Below, in pieces: positions 5,133 to 5,690 of a stretch of 5,690 nucleotides of DNA; position 1 is the first letter of the stretch; each line of letters begins with the position of its first letter. Source of the stretch: Opitutales bacterium (GTDB lineage: Bacteria; Verrucomicrobiota; Verrucomicrobiia; Opitutales; UBA2987). The notes under the pieces are model-generated. The model was not told the DNA's origin. It saw nothing but the letters and a program-made list of their open reading frames with translations, and did not search any database. The DNA is taken from positions 1 through 5,690 of the forward strand of contig JAJFLT010000416.1 of NCBI GenBank assembly GCA_021772555.1, in the 5' to 3' direction. Made by a program: the position numbers and the translations under genes.

Positions 5133-5690
5133 ATGAGCAGAAATAAACCCATCATTCCACTCGAGACCCTCGTCAACGAATATGACAAGCTGGACAAAGT
5201 CCGGCTGTTTCTCGACCAATTTATCGATATCATGCTGAACCACCGGCAGAGCGGCCACCCTGGCGGTCCCCGCTCCAAAGTGCACCAGATGGTGGCCATG
5301 ATGCTGACCGGTGCCATGCGGTGGGATGTTCGCAACCCTACTGCTCCGTTGGCCGACCGCTATGTGTTGGTGGCGGGACACTGTATACCTCTCGTTTATT
5401 CCGCCCTCGCGGTTGTCAACCATGCCATGAAATTGCGCCATGAGTGGACCGGGGATGATCGGTTCCAAATTCAAGGTGGACCGGACCGTATTTTGTTGCC
5501 CGAAGATTTATTGACGCTGAGGCGCAATAAAGGATTGCCGGGCCATGCTGAATTCGAGGGAAAAACCCTTTTCGTTAAGTTTAATACCGGTCCCTCCGGG
5601 CACGGAGCGCCGGCCGCGGCGGGAGAAGCCGTGGCTCTCAAACTTGCCGGTTGTGAAGAAGTCAATGTATTCACCATCGAAGGGGAGGGC
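5133..5690 (+). CDS. tkt: Transketolase-like protein, N-terminal 186 residues (runs off the right edge)
   Basis: Transketolases move two-carbon ketol units between sugar phosphates using thiamine diphosphate, in the pentose phosphate pathway. The visible part is the pyrophosphate-binding domain: SGHPGGPRSKVH at 40-51, MRWDVRNP at 62-69, VAGHCIPLVYSAL at 80-92, LPGHAEFEGKTLF at 135-147 and FNTGPSGHGAPAAAG at 150-164. These match transketolase positions that contact thiamine diphosphate. The metal-binding GDG motif reads GEG at 184-186, at the very end of the window, which I associate with a divergent transketolase-like subfamily. ATG 5133 gives the usual N-terminus; there is no clear Shine-Dalgarno. 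The pyrimidine-binding and C-terminal domains, several hundred residues, lie outside. Diverged from the Ada-AlkA gene across a 412-bp gap, it may have no link to the BMC operon. Confidence 0.88.
   Translation, partial: MSRNKPIIPLETLVNEYDKLDKVRLFLDQFIDIMLNHRQSGHPGGPRSKVHQMVAMMLTGAMRWDVRNPTAPLADRYVLVAGHCIPLVYSALAVVNHAMKLRHEWTGDDRFQIQGGPDRILLPEDLLTLRRNKGLPGHAEFEGKTLFVKFNTGPSGHGAPAAAGEAVALKLAGCEEVNVFTIEGEG

Overview
The window suggests a bacterium of the Planctomycetes-Verrucomicrobia-Lentisphaerae (PVM) group. This is an inference from gene content: PduP-like aldehyde dehydrogenase and microcompartment shell proteins of the kind found there, a SWIM zinc-finger sequence like the N-terminus of ATP-dependent DNA ligases I associate with that group, and a variant transketolase. 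GC content is moderate, Shine-Dalgarno sites are mostly weak, and no RNA gene or intact transposon is visible.

Left block (13-2639, + strand): the distal part of a bacterial microcompartment (BMC) operon. It holds a CoA-acylating aldehyde dehydrogenase (PduP/EutE type), a tandem-domain trimeric shell protein (BMC-T, PduT-like) and two pentameric vertex proteins (BMC-P, EutN/CcmL family). The genes are packed with gaps of 18 and 9 bp and one 4-bp overlap. The dehydrogenase would oxidise an aldehyde inside the shell to an acyl-CoA, and the shell proteins would build facets and vertices. No BMC-H hexamer, aldolase, PduL or kinase lies in the window, so the operon must be incomplete here or continue to the left. 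The dehydrogenase is abnormal. Its usual N-terminal region of roughly 70 or more residues is absent, and in frame in its place is a SWIM zinc-finger segment. GC content drops sharply at the join. This is a real gene fusion, a recombination scar or an assembly chimera.

Middle block (2653-4720, - strand): a two-gene alkylation-repair operon converging on the BMC genes with a 13-bp gap. An Ada-AlkA fusion (methyl-phosphotriester sensor, AraC-type DNA-binding domain, 3-methyladenine glycosylase) is followed after 25 bp by a stand-alone O6-methylguanine-DNA methyltransferase. Together they cover sensing and induction, base excision and direct reversal. A consensus -10 box lies so close to the Ada-AlkA start that its mRNA may be leaderless.

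Right block (4721-5690): a 412-bp AT-rich intergenic region containing a perfect 16-bp inverted repeat that could be a tiny mobile-element relic or an RNA hairpin, then the first 186 codons of a transketolase-like gene running off the right edge. The features most worth a second look are the SWIM-dehydrogenase hybrid, the inverted repeat and the possible leaderless repair promoter.
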